Assembly (NCBI GenBank): GCA_016793445.1
Contig: JAEUME010000005.1
Coordinates: 248,001 to 312,000, forward strand
DNA from: Hyphomicrobium sp.
Lineage (GTDB): Bacteria > Pseudomonadota > Alphaproteobacteria > Rhizobiales > Hyphomicrobiaceae
DNA length: 64,000 nt
Reading direction: 5' to 3'
Under the pieces are notes generated by a model that saw only the letters and a list, made by a program, of their open reading frames with translations, made no database searches and was not told where the DNA came from. The translations under genes were made by a program, and so were the position numbers. Shown one piece after another: positions 27,135-35,822 of this stretch (within the stretch, counting starts at the first letter, position 1; the number at the start of each line of letters is the position of its first letter).

Positions 27135-28034
27135 TTGGCCCATACTCTTCGCTTTTTGCTCTTGATAGCGCTTTTGGGAGCATCGGCGTGGATGCTTCCA
27201 AGGCAGGCCGTTGCGGACACATCAGAACTTGCATGCGACAACGCCGAGGTTCTTGTAGCCAGCGTGCATCGATGCCTCAAGCCAAAGGAAGCCTTCAAGG
27301 ACTGCGCACAATGTCCTGAAATGGTCGTCCTCCCGGCTGGAGAGTTTCAGATGGGGTCGGCCGAACAGGAAGACGCGCGATCGAGTTCCGAAGGGCCTCG
27401 ACACTCTGTCAGGATCGGGCGCCCATTTGCCGTCGGCAAATATGAGGTGACATTCGCAGAATGGGATGCCTGCGTTGCCGACGGCGGCTGTAGTCATAAT
27501 CCCCGGGACTCCGGCTGGGGCCGCGATCGGTGGCCGGTCATCAATGTTTCATGGGACGACGTCGTGAAGGAGTACCTGCCTTGGATATCCAAGAAAGCCG
27601 GGCAACCCTATCGTCTCTTAACCGAGGCCGAGTGGGAATATGCGGCGCGAGCGGGCACGGCGTCACCTTTCGCGACGGGCAGCACGATGACGGCAGACGC
27701 CGCCAACTTCGATGGCACCAATACATATGGTGGCAGCGCGAAGGGTGACTATCGCAAGAGAACAGTGGAGGTCGGTTCATTCCCTCCCAATGCGTTTGGC
27801 TTGCATGACATGCACGGCAACGTCTGGGAATGGGTGGCTGACTGTTACACTGGTAGCTACGTCAACGCACCTTCGGATGGTTCGGCGGCCGCTGAAATAC
27901 CCGGTTGCCCTCGCGTGATGCGCGGGGGCTCTTGGATCGACAGCCCCCGCGTGTTGCGCTCGGCCAACCGAGGTTTCGTTCCACCAAATACGCGTTTCAT
28001 CTATCGCGGATTCCGGGTAGCGAAACCCTTGTAG
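27135..28034 (+). CDS. Secreted SUMF1/FGE-fold (formylglycine-generating-like) protein
   Basis: About 299 residues. An N-terminal signal peptide (LRFLLLIALLGASAWML, cleavage near AVADT) is followed by a Cys-containing linker and a SUMF1-type domain: MVVLPAGEFQMGS, PFAVGKYEVTFAEWDACV, PVINVSWDDV, RLLTEAEWEYAARAG, GNVWEWVADC, RVMRGGSWID. The end reads RGFRVAKPL, so the second active-site Cys of true formylglycine-generating enzymes (RGFRC) is missing, and a sulfatase-maturation role is unlikely. The TTG at 27135 is favoured by GGGGAG 7 bases upstream; a TTG at 27120 is possible. Confidence 0.85.
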   Translation: MAHTLRFLLLIALLGASAWMLPRQAVADTSELACDNAEVLVASVHRCLKPKEAFKDCAQCPEMVVLPAGEFQMGSAEQEDARSSSEGPRHSVRIGRPFAVGKYEVTFAEWDACVADGGCSHNPRDSGWGRDRWPVINVSWDDVVKEYLPWISKKAGQPYRLLTEAEWEYAARAGTASPFATGSTMTADAANFDGTNTYGGSAKGDYRKRTVEVGSFPPNAFGLHDMHGNVWEWVADCYTGSYVNAPSDGSAAAEIPGCPRVMRGGSWIDSPRVLRSANRGFVPPNTRFIYRGFRVAKPL

Positions 28035-28078
28035 CATTTACTGCTATGCGTTTTTTAATGCTCCGCCGCTTCTTGCGC

Positions 28079-28438
28079 TCAGAACGGCAACAGATAGCTC
28101 AGGAGCTTGCGTGCCGGTTGAGCGGTAGCCGTGCAATATTCCCTGCCGTTGGCGCCTTCACAGTCGATGCGAATGGCGCGTGCGCGCCACCATTTGCTTG
28201 AATATCGCGGACAGGAGTTGGCAATCTGCAATTGCCAATTCTCGATGGCGCGCTTGCGTGCAAGGCCCGGAGGGGCTTGGCCCTCATAGCGTTCGAAATC
28301 GCGGCCGCCTTCAGAACTGGTGGAAACGCCGATGGCGCTCAGCGCGCTTTCGCAGTCGGCTTTCGCGCTCTGCGCGTGCGCTGGTGCGCTCAATATCATC
28401 AAGGCAACAGCGGCGGATGAACCGATCATACCTTTCAT
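28079..28438 (-). CDS. Exported small Cys protein, unknown
   Basis: A 119-residue hypothetical protein with a clear signal peptide (MKGMIGSSAAVALMILSAPA, then HAQ as the likely cleavage site). The mature part holds four Cys (ADCESAL, NSCPRY, IDCEGA, EYCTAT), suggesting two disulfides in the periplasm. GGAG lies 10 bases before the ATG at 28438; a GTG at 28456 is an alternative. It is convergent with the SUMF1-like gene, 44 bases apart. No family is recognised. Confidence 0.7.
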   Translation of the reverse strand: MKGMIGSSAAVALMILSAPAHAQSAKADCESALSAIGVSTSSEGGRDFERYEGQAPPGLARKRAIENWQLQIANSCPRYSSKWWRARAIRIDCEGANGREYCTATAQPARKLLSYLLPF

Positions 28439-28643
28439 CAGTGCAAATCTCCGCACCGGGGCAACGCAAGCACTGATCCCCGGGCGACAAATGACTTAAG
28501 AGCCGATCATGGCGGTCGCCCGGCGCAAACACGACGAGAAATGGGAAAGACGTGAGCTGAATTGCGGATTTTCTTTATGCCGCCATCCGAATCGGATTCT
28601 GTCGGCGCTACAAGCCGAGCGGCGCAAGGTGGAGGCTTTTGCC

Positions 28644-29684
28644 ATGAGCGAACGGGTCACGAGGCGCGCGGCGCGCAGGACGCCGTCTCATGTGGATGCC
28701 GGCAACGAGACAACAGCGGCGCCGGCGCCATCGGATCGCGCGGCACGCACGCACAAAGCCATTGCGGCGACCGAGCCGGCAAAAAAGACGATTGCGCTCG
28801 TGTACGATTTCGATGGCACGCTGTCGCCGCGGCCGATGCAGGAATATTCGTTTCTCCCTCAGCTCGGTATAAAAGCCGCCGACTTCTGGGCGGAATGCAC
28901 GCGTGTGGCGCGCGCCGAGAGCGCCGATCCGCTCATCACCTACATGCACCTCATGTACAAGAAGGCGAAAGAGAAGGGGCTGCGCGTCGATCGCAAGGAT
29001 CTCGTTGCACAAGGTGCATCGGTCGAGCTTTATCCGGGCGTTGAGACGTGGTTCGACGAGATTGCTTCTTACGCCGCCGAGCGGGCGGGAACGGCGGGTG
29101 TCGCCGTAAAACACTATCTGGTTTCCTCCGGCCTCACCGAGATCATCGAGGGCACGTCGATCTACCGCAAGTTCGATAACGTGTTCGCGTCAGAATATTG
29201 GTTCGACGCCTATGATCTTCCCTTCCCCAAGCGCGTCATCACCGACACTGGCAAGACGCAGTACCTGTTTCGCATCAACAAGGGACTGGAAGATCAGTTC
29301 CAGAGCATCAACACGCACATGCCTGAAGCGGTGCGGCCAATACCATTTTCGAACATGATTTATTTCGGGGATGGCGAAACCGATGTGCCGAGCATGGCGC
29401 TGCTGAAGAAGAACGGAGGCCATGCCATTGCGGTTCATGCTCCGCTGGCGTCCTCGGGCGTGCGTAAACGCGCCAAGGCCAAGGCAGGTCAGAAAGAGAA
29501 GGCTTCAAGTCCTGCCCATTCGGGCCTTGCCAAATGCATCGAGCTGTTTCAGGCCGGCCGCTGTGATTTCTACGCCACGGCCGACTACCGTTCAGGCTCG
29601 GACCTGTTCAAACGCACGTGCCTGCTGCTGGATCGCATGATCGCCGACATCCGCGTGCGCGAGGAAATGGCGCGATTGGGATAA
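28644..29684 (+). CDS. HAD-superfamily phosphatase-like protein
   Basis: A 346-residue cytosolic protein with HAD motifs in order: motif I YDFDGTLSPRP (Asp nucleophile and general acid), motif II in KHYLVSSGLTEI, a Lys in KTQYLFRINKG, and motif IV YFGDGETDVPSM. The first 50 residues are Arg/Ala-rich and low in structure. Near the end, KRAKAKAGQKEKA is a basic patch. The ATG at 28644 has GGAGG 9 bases upstream. A substrate is not evident; these proteins are usually annotated as haloacid-dehalogenase-like hydrolases. Confidence 0.85.
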   Translation: MSERVTRRAARRTPSHVDAGNETTAAPAPSDRAARTHKAIAATEPAKKTIALVYDFDGTLSPRPMQEYSFLPQLGIKAADFWAECTRVARAESADPLITYMHLMYKKAKEKGLRVDRKDLVAQGASVELYPGVETWFDEIASYAAERAGTAGVAVKHYLVSSGLTEIIEGTSIYRKFDNVFASEYWFDAYDLPFPKRVITDTGKTQYLFRINKGLEDQFQSINTHMPEAVRPIPFSNMIYFGDGETDVPSMALLKKNGGHAIAVHAPLASSGVRKRAKAKAGQKEKASSPAHSGLAKCIELFQAGRCDFYATADYRSGSDLFKRTCLLLDRMIADIRVREEMARLG

Positions 29685-29814
29685 CGCCCTCAAACTTTGC
29701 CACGTGGAACCTCCCGCGCTCCCCCGCGTTCTACGACCACCTCGAGGATAGTCGCGCAACGATCATCGGCCGATGTTCGTGCGCAGCTTGTGTGGAAATC
29801 AAAGGGAGTTGGTC

Positions 29815-30012
29815 ATGAATTGGGATCGCATCGAAGGCAACTGGAAGCAGTTCTCCGGCAAGGTCAAGGAAAAGTGGGGCGAACTCACCGATGACGACCT
29901 TGCCCGCGTAAACGGGAATCGCGAGCAACTTGAGGGTATTCTTCAAGAGCGTTACGGCTACGCCAAGGACAAGGCGCGCCAGGAAATCGACAGCTGGACA
30001 AAGGGCATGTGA
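29815..30012 (+). CDS. CsbD-family stress protein
   Basis: A 65-residue hydrophilic protein matching CsbD/YjbJ: MNWDRIEGNWKQFSGKVKEKWGEL followed by the family core NREQLEGILQERYGYAKDKA. Members are abundant under general stress and stationary phase, with unknown biochemical role. AAAGGGAG lies 7 bases upstream of the ATG. A GNRA-looped terminator follows directly, so it is a single-gene unit. Confidence 0.93.
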   Translation: MNWDRIEGNWKQFSGKVKEKWGELTDDDLARVNGNREQLEGILQERYGYAKDKARQEIDSWTKGM

Positions 30013-30034
30013 ATTTGCCAAGGGCATTGTCACG

Positions 30035-30065
30035 AAAAGGTCCGGGAAACCGGGCCTTTTTGTTG
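30035..30065 (+). terminator. Rho-independent terminator after csbD-like gene
   Basis: AAGGTCCGG pairs with CCGGGCCTT (one G-T wobble) around a GAAA tetraloop, then TTTTTG. Confidence 0.88.
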
Positions 30066-30170
30066 TGCGCGGTTGTGCGATCGCGGGATCTGCGTTGCGC
30101 CGTTGCCATATCGTGCCTGCAAGCGAATGGCTAAGTTTGAGCCGTTTTCGAGCGGGGAGAATGGCGGAAA

Positions 30171-30548
30171 ATGACGGAACCCTTTGCGGCGCAGGCCATT
30201 GTTGCGACGCGCGCTGAAAGCGCGGCAGACCGGTTGGCGATTACTCTTTCTGATGCCATGGGCTGCGAGCACACGCTGACACTTGCGGCTGAAACAGCGG
30301 CGGCACTCGCGCTCGTGCTTGGCGAGTTTGCCCTGTCTGCGCGGCCTGCCACCATTTCCCAGGCTCTGCCGACCAAGATGCCGAGTGAGTTTGCTATCGG
30401 CGCGGGCCGTTTCGAGCAGGTCGTGCTCGTGCGCTTCGAGGATGACGTGCCTTATGGTCTTGCCGCAGAGGAAGCGCTGCGGCTCGGCCGTGCACTCATT
30501 GCTGAGGCAGAGCAGCTTGCAGGGGCGCCAGCACCGTTGAGGCAATAA
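30171..30548 (+). CDS. Hypothetical protein, 125 residues
   Basis: A small Ala/Glu-rich soluble protein with no signal peptide or membrane segment, starting MTEPFAAQAIVATRAESAAD and containing FEQVVLVRFEDDVPYGLAAE. The ATG is preceded by GGGGAGAATGGCGGAAAA, a plausible ribosome site. Length, start context and a matching terminator downstream support a real gene. No family is recognised. Confidence 0.65.
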   Translation: MTEPFAAQAIVATRAESAADRLAITLSDAMGCEHTLTLAAETAAALALVLGEFALSARPATISQALPTKMPSEFAIGAGRFEQVVLVRFEDDVPYGLAAEEALRLGRALIAEAEQLAGAPAPLRQ

Positions 30549-30596
30549 AGAGTCCATGACATTGCAGCGGCTGTAACCCCATGACGCGCTACAAAA

Positions 30597-30630
30597 GGAC
30601 TCGGGCGACTTTCGCCACCCGAGTCTATTT
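30597..30630. terminator. Terminator hairpin between convergent genes
   Basis: GACTCGGG (30598-30605) pairs with CCCGAGTC (30618-30625), with AAAAG before and TATTT after. It sits between the 125-residue hypothetical gene and the BA14K gene. Confidence 0.75.
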
Positions 30631-30639
30631 GAACGCGAA

Positions 30640-31029
30640 CTACATCAAATATGGGCAGACGTGGCGTTCACCGTCACTGCCCAGGTAGGTGCCCGAGGCA
30701 CGATCGAAGGAGCGATAGCGATCCTCGCATCGCTCAAAATCTGCATCGTCGGCGCGGCCCTCGCGGATTGCGCCTGCAATCAAAGCTCCAGCAACGAGGC
30801 CGCCGACAATGCCCGGTCCCCAACCGCGATAGCCGCGCCAGTGACCATGCCCGTGCCCATAGCCGCGTCCCCCGCGCCATGCGACGCTCTGCAGGTTGGA
30901 ATTACTCGTTTGAACGACCGCCGCGTTGGCGGCAGGCGTAACAGGTGTTGCGCCAGCTGGAAGGGTGCTCGAAGCACCCGCCGCAAGCACAACGCTTGCC
31001 AGGGCAACAAATTTCTTGGATCGCAACAT
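30640..31029 (-). CDS. BA14K-family exported protein
   Basis: A 129-residue protein with a signal peptide (KKFVALASVVLAAGASSTLP), a Gly/His/Arg-rich low-complexity segment (GGRGYGHGHGHWRGYRGWG), a hydrophobic stretch (GIVGGLVAGALIAGAI), and the C-terminal BA14K signature CEDRYRSFDRASGTYLGSD with a second Cys in HVCPYL. BA14K proteins are periplasmic or surface immunoreactive proteins described from Brucella, with lectin-like activity claimed. The exact role is unknown. Confidence 0.87.
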   Translation of the reverse strand: MLRSKKFVALASVVLAAGASSTLPAGATPVTPAANAAVVQTSNSNLQSVAWRGGRGYGHGHGHWRGYRGWGPGIVGGLVAGALIAGAIREGRADDADFERCEDRYRSFDRASGTYLGSDGERHVCPYLM

Positions 31030-31242
31030 GGGTCCTCCTTTGTTGAGATCGTTGAACCATGTGGATTAAATGCCTCTTGGCGCGACTGCGTTCCATGGTG
31101 CCCGGTTTGCCGCACCCGTCCTGACTTGGATGAATAACCATTCATGTTTGTGGGAATTCTGTGCGGCTATCACACAGCGAGGCATCGTCGCGTGTTGACG
31201 AACGTCAACGTGTAGCGTGGTGTGGTTTGATCAAGTGGCGCA

Positions 31243-32349
31243 ATGTGTGACCGGGACAGCGATAAGAAGGAACTCAGCCCACGCATGGATAATTCTGCCG
31301 AAGAACTTCTCATCGCGGGACCGCAGCTTCACATGCTCGATCGGTTCGCGCCCGAGTTGCTCGATCTGCCCGCGGCCGAGCTGTGGCGCGCATTGAAGGG
31401 GCCGACGTTATTTCGCATCGAGGGCCGTCAGCCCAAGCCGCTGTTCGTGAGCGTTCTGCTTCACGGCAACGAGGATACGGGCTGGCAGGCGGTGCAGTCC
31501 GTGATGAAGGAGGCCGCAGCCAGGGGTTTGCCTCGTACAATGCTGCTGTTCGTCGGCAATATCGATGCCGCCCGCGCCAACGTCCGCACGCTGCCGGCGC
31601 AGAACGATTACAACAGGACGTGGCCCGGAACGCTTTCGGAACACGTGCCCGAGGCTGCTGTCATGCGCGCGGTGATCGAGATCGTTCGTGCCGCCGAACC
31701 TTTCGCGAGTATCGATATTCACAACAACACTGGGCACAACCCGCACTATGCCTGCCTCAATGAACTGAGCGATCCGTTCCTGCATCTGGCGCGCCTGTTC
31801 AGCCGTACGATCGTCTATTTCAAGAAGCCGCTCGGTGTGCAGTCTGCCGCCATGGCGCATGTCTGTCCGTCCGTCACGGTGGAGTGTGGGCGCGTTGGCG
31901 GCATGGCCGGTGTGGAGCACGCCGCAGAGTTCGTCCACGCGGCGCTTGCGATGTCGCACTTTCCCACAAAAAGCCTGCCGGAAAGTGAGATCGACCTGCT
32001 TCAGACGCGGGCCATTCTGAAGATACCGGAGGACGCGACATTTTCCTTCGACGGGAGAGATGCGGACATGCGTTTGCGCGCTGATCTCGACCACCTCAAC
32101 TTCTCCGAGCTGTCAGCCGGCACCGTATTTGGAACACTGGGCGGGAGCGGGGCACGGCGTCTCGAGGTCGTGCCGTGCGGGGATTTCAAGCTGCGCGGCG
32201 ACTATTTCGACTACCAGACCGGTGAGATTCGCTTGGCGCGCCCGGCGATCCCATCCATGCTGACCCTGGATCCGAACGCCATCCGGCTCGATTGTCTCGG
32301 ATACCTGATGCAGCGGATCGCGCGGGACGGCACGATCCTCACGCCCTGA
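31243..32349 (+). CDS. M14-type AstE/AspA-like zinc hydrolase
   Basis: A 368-residue soluble protein of the succinylglutamate desuccinylase/aspartoacylase branch of M14 carboxypeptidases. The zinc-binding motif is in VLLHGNEDTGW, the substrate/zinc His is in SIDIHNNTGHNPHY, and the catalytic Glu probably lies in VTVECGR. These enzymes cleave N-acyl or amide groups from amino acids or peptides. The ATP-grasp ligase gene begins 53 bases downstream on the same strand, suggesting paired making and breaking of an amide. The start is uncertain: 31285 is an in-frame alternative. Confidence 0.82.
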   Translation: MCDRDSDKKELSPRMDNSAEELLIAGPQLHMLDRFAPELLDLPAAELWRALKGPTLFRIEGRQPKPLFVSVLLHGNEDTGWQAVQSVMKEAAARGLPRTMLLFVGNIDAARANVRTLPAQNDYNRTWPGTLSEHVPEAAVMRAVIEIVRAAEPFASIDIHNNTGHNPHYACLNELSDPFLHLARLFSRTIVYFKKPLGVQSAAMAHVCPSVTVECGRVGGMAGVEHAAEFVHAALAMSHFPTKSLPESEIDLLQTRAILKIPEDATFSFDGRDADMRLRADLDHLNFSELSAGTVFGTLGGSGARRLEVVPCGDFKLRGDYFDYQTGEIRLARPAIPSMLTLDPNAIRLDCLGYLMQRIARDGTILTP

Positions 32350-32402
32350 CCGATGTGGCGCTCGCGGCATCTGGACGGTTGCGATAGGTGGAGAGGAAGC
32401 TC

Positions 32403-33977
32403 GTGCCGGGTGATGACATGACAGCGGTGTGCAACGAACGGGCCCGCGCAGCCAAAGCGATCGGCAGCGACGATGCGGCGGCCCGGTTTGCCGCCCTGCA
32501 GGCGCAGTTCAAGACGTCTTACGGCGAGATTTTCGACGATCCGCAAGCCAAGCGGACCGTGGTGATCGTGCCCAGTCTCACGGTCGACGTGGACGTGATG
32601 GCGAAGATCTCCGGAGTGCACCGCTATGAGGAGCGCATGCTGTGTCTGCTGCTCTTGTTGCGGATGCCGCAAACGCACGTCATCTATATCACGAGTTCGC
32701 CGATCTGCGAGACGATCATCGACTATTATCTCCATCTGCTGCCCGGCATCCCCTCCGCCCATGCGCGCCGACGCTTGACGTTGTTGTCGTGCGAGGACTC
32801 CGCGTCCGTGGCGCTTTCGCGCAAGATCCTTGACCGGCCTCGGCTCATCGAGCGTATCAAAACCGCCATCGGCGATACGAGCAGCGCGCACATGACATGC
32901 TTCACGGTTACGGAGCTGGAGCGGGAGCTATCGCTGCGGCTTGATCTTCCGGTCTACGGATGCGATCCGGCTCTACTGTACTGGGGGACCAAGAGCGGAT
33001 CACGGCGCATTTTCCGCGAGGCGGGCATCCCTTTGGCGCCGGGTTATGAGGATCTGGAAACAGCCGATGATGTTGCACGAGCCTTGACGGAGTTGAAACG
33101 CGAATGGCCCGATCTCGAGAAGGCCGTCGTCAAGATCAACGAAGGTTTTTCAGGTGAGGGAAACGCCGTCTTCAGTCTGAAAGATGCGCCGCGCGGGGCC
33201 AATCTGCTCGACTGGGTGCGTGACAGACTCTCGCACATGGCGTTCGAGGGCGGCGGCATGACCTGGGATCTCTACCAAAGCAAGCTCAAGGCGATGGGGG
33301 CGATCGTCGAGGCGTTCATTTCAGGTGCCGTGAAGCAGTCGCCCTCGGTGCAGTTTCGCGTCGATCCCCTGGGGCGGCTGGAGGCGATCTCGACCCACGA
33401 CCAGGTCCTGGGCGGCGCGAACCAGCAGATCTTTCTAGGCTGCCGCTTTCCAGCACAGGCCGATTATCGCATGGAGCTTCAGGATCTGGCGACGTCGGCG
33501 GCAAAGACACTTGCCGCCAAAGGCGTGCTGGGCCGCTTCGGGCTCGACTTCATTTCGGTGAAGGAGGGCGAGGCGTGGAAACACTACGCGATCGAAATCA
33601 ACTTGCGCAAAGGCGGCACCACGCACCCGTTTCTCATGCTGCAGTTTCTGACCGACGGGCGCTACGACGCGCGCACGGGCGAGTTCCTTACGCCCTCAGG
33701 CCGGCCGCGCTGCTACTTCGCGTCAGACAACTTGGAATCTGATCGCTATCGCGGTCTGTGCTCCGACGACCTCATAGACATCGCCGTGAGGAACGGGCTG
33801 CATTTCCATGCCGCAACGAGCGAGGGCGTCGCTTTTCATTTGATCGGCGCACTGTCCCAGTTTGGCAAGCTCGGTGTGGTCTGCATCGGGGAAACGCCGG
33901 AGCGTGCCGAGGCGCTGTACCGCAAGACGGTCGCGGTGCTGGACGCCGAAGGAAAATCGCGCGGTGCGCAGGACTGA
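32403..33977 (+). CDS. ATP-grasp ligase related to peptide ligase PGM1
   Basis: A 524-residue soluble ligase. The middle carries GCDPALLYWGTKSGSRRIF and the ATP-grasp nucleotide region AVVKINEGFSGEGNAVF; the metal-binding end is YAIEINLRKGGTTHPF. The N-terminal half and a C-terminal segment (DDLIDIAVRNGLHFHAATSEG) resemble proteins annotated as PGM1-related, after the pheganomycin peptide ligase that joins a carboxylate starter to peptides. It should form an amide through an acyl phosphate. The GTG at 32403 is favoured by AGAGGA 6 bases upstream; an ATG at 32418 is possible. Substrates are unknown. Confidence 0.82.
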   Translation: MPGDDMTAVCNERARAAKAIGSDDAAARFAALQAQFKTSYGEIFDDPQAKRTVVIVPSLTVDVDVMAKISGVHRYEERMLCLLLLLRMPQTHVIYITSSPICETIIDYYLHLLPGIPSAHARRRLTLLSCEDSASVALSRKILDRPRLIERIKTAIGDTSSAHMTCFTVTELERELSLRLDLPVYGCDPALLYWGTKSGSRRIFREAGIPLAPGYEDLETADDVARALTELKREWPDLEKAVVKINEGFSGEGNAVFSLKDAPRGANLLDWVRDRLSHMAFEGGGMTWDLYQSKLKAMGAIVEAFISGAVKQSPSVQFRVDPLGRLEAISTHDQVLGGANQQIFLGCRFPAQADYRMELQDLATSAAKTLAAKGVLGRFGLDFISVKEGEAWKHYAIEINLRKGGTTHPFLMLQFLTDGRYDARTGEFLTPSGRPRCYFASDNLESDRYRGLCSDDLIDIAVRNGLHFHAATSEGVAFHLIGALSQFGKLGVVCIGETPERAEALYRKTVAVLDAEGKSRGAQD

Positions 33978-33980
33978 GCT

Positions 33981-34814
33981 TCACTCGCCGGAGCGCCCTA
34001 TGGCGGGCAGGTCGCTCATGCCGGCAAGCACCTCGGCAGCGTGGTAAACCTTCACGGGGCTGCCAGTGCGCGTCATCCGGCCCGCGAGATTGAGAAGGCA
34101 GCCCAGGTCTCCGCCAAACAGATAATCCGCGTTGGTTGCCGCGATATTGGCCAGCTTGTCATCAGCCATCTTCACGGAGACGGCCGGATACTTGACGCAG
34201 AAGGTGCCGCCAAAACCGCAGCAGGTTTCAGCGTCCTGCATCTCCGTGAGTTGCAGTCCTTGGACACTCGCCAGAAGCTGGCGCGGCTGCTCCTTGATCT
34301 TGAGCGTGCGCAACCCTGAGCAGCTGTCGTGATAGGTCGCCGTGCCATTGCAGCGTACCGGCTGTGGCGCCGCGTGCATCACGCTGGTCAGGAAGTCGAG
34401 CAGTTCATAGCTCTTTTCAGCAAGCTTCCCGGCGCGAGCCGACCACTGAGGATCATCCGCCAGCAGTTTGGGATACTCGCACCGGATGGTCGCCATGCAC
34501 GAGCCGGACGGTCCGACGACGTAGTCGTAGCTCTCGAAAGCAGCGATCACTTGCCTGGCGATCGCGCTTGCCGAAGCGTTGTCGCCGCTGTTGTAGGCTG
34601 GTTGTCCGCAGCAGACCTGGGTCTGCGGTACGTCGATCTCGCAGCCTGCATCCTCCAAAAGTCTCACCGCAGCCATCCCGACTGAGGGCCGGAACAGATT
34701 GACGAGGCAGGTGACGAACAAGCCTACGCGCGGCCTTGCGGACCCTTGAGGAATTCCCGTTCCGGCCTCGGATGCGAGCGGCTTTCCCGCTTGCGGCGGG
34801 CTTACACCGGGCAT
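33981..34814 (-). CDS. LutA/GlcF-like (Fe-S)-binding CCG-domain oxidoreductase subunit
   Basis: About 277 residues with two CCG domains, VCCGQPAYNSG and TCCGFGGTFCV, and supporting Cys in GPSGSCMATIRCEY and YHDSCSGLR. This is the pattern of LutA/YkgE, part of the LutABC lactate oxidation complex, and of the CCG part of GlcF and heterodisulfide reductase. LutB and LutC are absent nearby, so its electron partner is unknown. It is convergent with the ATP-grasp ligase (3 bases apart) and divergent from a FadR-type regulator that may control it. Confidence 0.85.
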   Translation of the reverse strand: MPGVSPPQAGKPLASEAGTGIPQGSARPRVGLFVTCLVNLFRPSVGMAAVRLLEDAGCEIDVPQTQVCCGQPAYNSGDNASASAIARQVIAAFESYDYVVGPSGSCMATIRCEYPKLLADDPQWSARAGKLAEKSYELLDFLTSVMHAAPQPVRCNGTATYHDSCSGLRTLKIKEQPRQLLASVQGLQLTEMQDAETCCGFGGTFCVKYPAVSVKMADDKLANIAATNADYLFGGDLGCLLNLAGRMTRTGSPVKVYHAAEVLAGMSDLPAIGRSGE

Positions 34815-34861
34815 TGTCGCTGCAGATTTCGTCAAGGCTCTGGTATTCCCGTATGCACTTT

Positions 34862-34992
34862 GGTCAAATTACTATACCGGTTACTTGCGTTGGGCAAATG
34901 CTTGCTCTAACCAATTGGGAAGGCCGGCGAGCAGCCGGACACAAGAGGTGGAGACCAGGGCCGTTCACAGGGCAGGAACCGGGGAAGATCTC
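34862..34992. promoter_or_regulatory. Divergent control region of the LutA-like and FadR-type genes
   Basis: The segment 34862-34915 has TTGGTCAAATTACTATACCGGT and ACCAATTGGGA, both with GGT/ACC half-sites of the sort bound by FadR/LldR regulators. It is placed between the two divergent starts. The assignment is by eye only. Confidence 0.3.
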
Positions 34993-35784
34993 ATGGCTGC
35001 GGTCGTGCGGACACCAAGCGTTGCAGAGGCCATCGCTGGTCATATCGAACGGCTCATTTTGCAGGGGGCGTTGCGGACGGGGGAGAAGCTCACCGCCGAA
35101 CGTGAACTCGCCGACATGCTGGGCGTCTCGCGTCCTTCGCTACGTGATGCGCTGGCGCTGCTCGTGTCGCGCGGTCTGCTGACGACATCGCGCTCGGGCA
35201 CATATGTCGCCCAGTTCATGACGCCGATCACCAAGCCGCTCGCAACACTGCTGGAGAACAACTCCGAAGCTGTCCAGGATTACTTCGAATTTCGCCAAAG
35301 CGTCGATTCCCTCGCAGCACGCTACGCTGCTCTGCGCGCCAACGAAGTGGACCGCGAAGCAATCGGCAATTGCATCGCGACGATGAAGTCTGTGCACGAT
35401 CACGAGGACCCCGCGCAGGAAGCGCAATCCGATTTTGATTTGCACCTGCTGATCTATGATGCCTCCCACAATCTGGTGCTAGCGCATATGATGAGGGCGC
35501 TGGCGGAACTGTTGCGCTCAAACATCTTCTACAGCCGCAAGCAGCTCTATTTGCACCCTAATGTGCGAGAGACATTGCTGGCCCAGCATATCGAGATCGC
35601 GGACGCCATTCTTGCACGCAAGCCAGACGCGGCAGCGCGTGCCGCCGCCAGCCATCTTGCGTTCACGCGCAAGGCTGTGAAGGAGATCGAGGTCCAGCAT
35701 GCGCGCCTCGAGGCGTCGCTGGCGCGCGCCGGACGCAAGGGTTACGTTGCGCGTGCGCCGCGCCGCAAGCGGCATGGTGCCTGA
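34993..35784 (+). CDS. GntR-family transcriptional regulator, FadR/PdhR subfamily
   Basis: A 263-residue regulator. The winged helix-turn-helix covers about residues 8-75 (GEKLTAERELADMLGVSRPSLRDALALL). An all-helical FCD effector domain follows, with metal/ligand residues in DFDLHLLIYDASHN and a His in AQHIEIADAIL. Members sense carboxylates such as lactate, glycolate or pyruvate. The ATG at 34993 has GGGGAAG upstream. It is divergent from the LutA-like gene, which suggests control of 2-hydroxy-acid oxidation. The closing basic tail (PRRKRHGA) is unusual. Confidence 0.9.
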   Translation: MAAVVRTPSVAEAIAGHIERLILQGALRTGEKLTAERELADMLGVSRPSLRDALALLVSRGLLTTSRSGTYVAQFMTPITKPLATLLENNSEAVQDYFEFRQSVDSLAARYAALRANEVDREAIGNCIATMKSVHDHEDPAQEAQSDFDLHLLIYDASHNLVLAHMMRALAELLRSNIFYSRKQLYLHPNVRETLLAQHIEIADAILARKPDAAARAAASHLAFTRKAVKEIEVQHARLEASLARAGRKGYVARAPRRKRHGA

Positions 35785-35822
35785 CAGGTGCACGTGAGCG
35801 TTCAGATTTCAACGTTGGTTCA

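Noticed and set aside
27135..28034. True formylglycine-generating enzyme activating a sulfatase
   Set aside because: The second active-site Cys is Val and no sulfatase gene is near.
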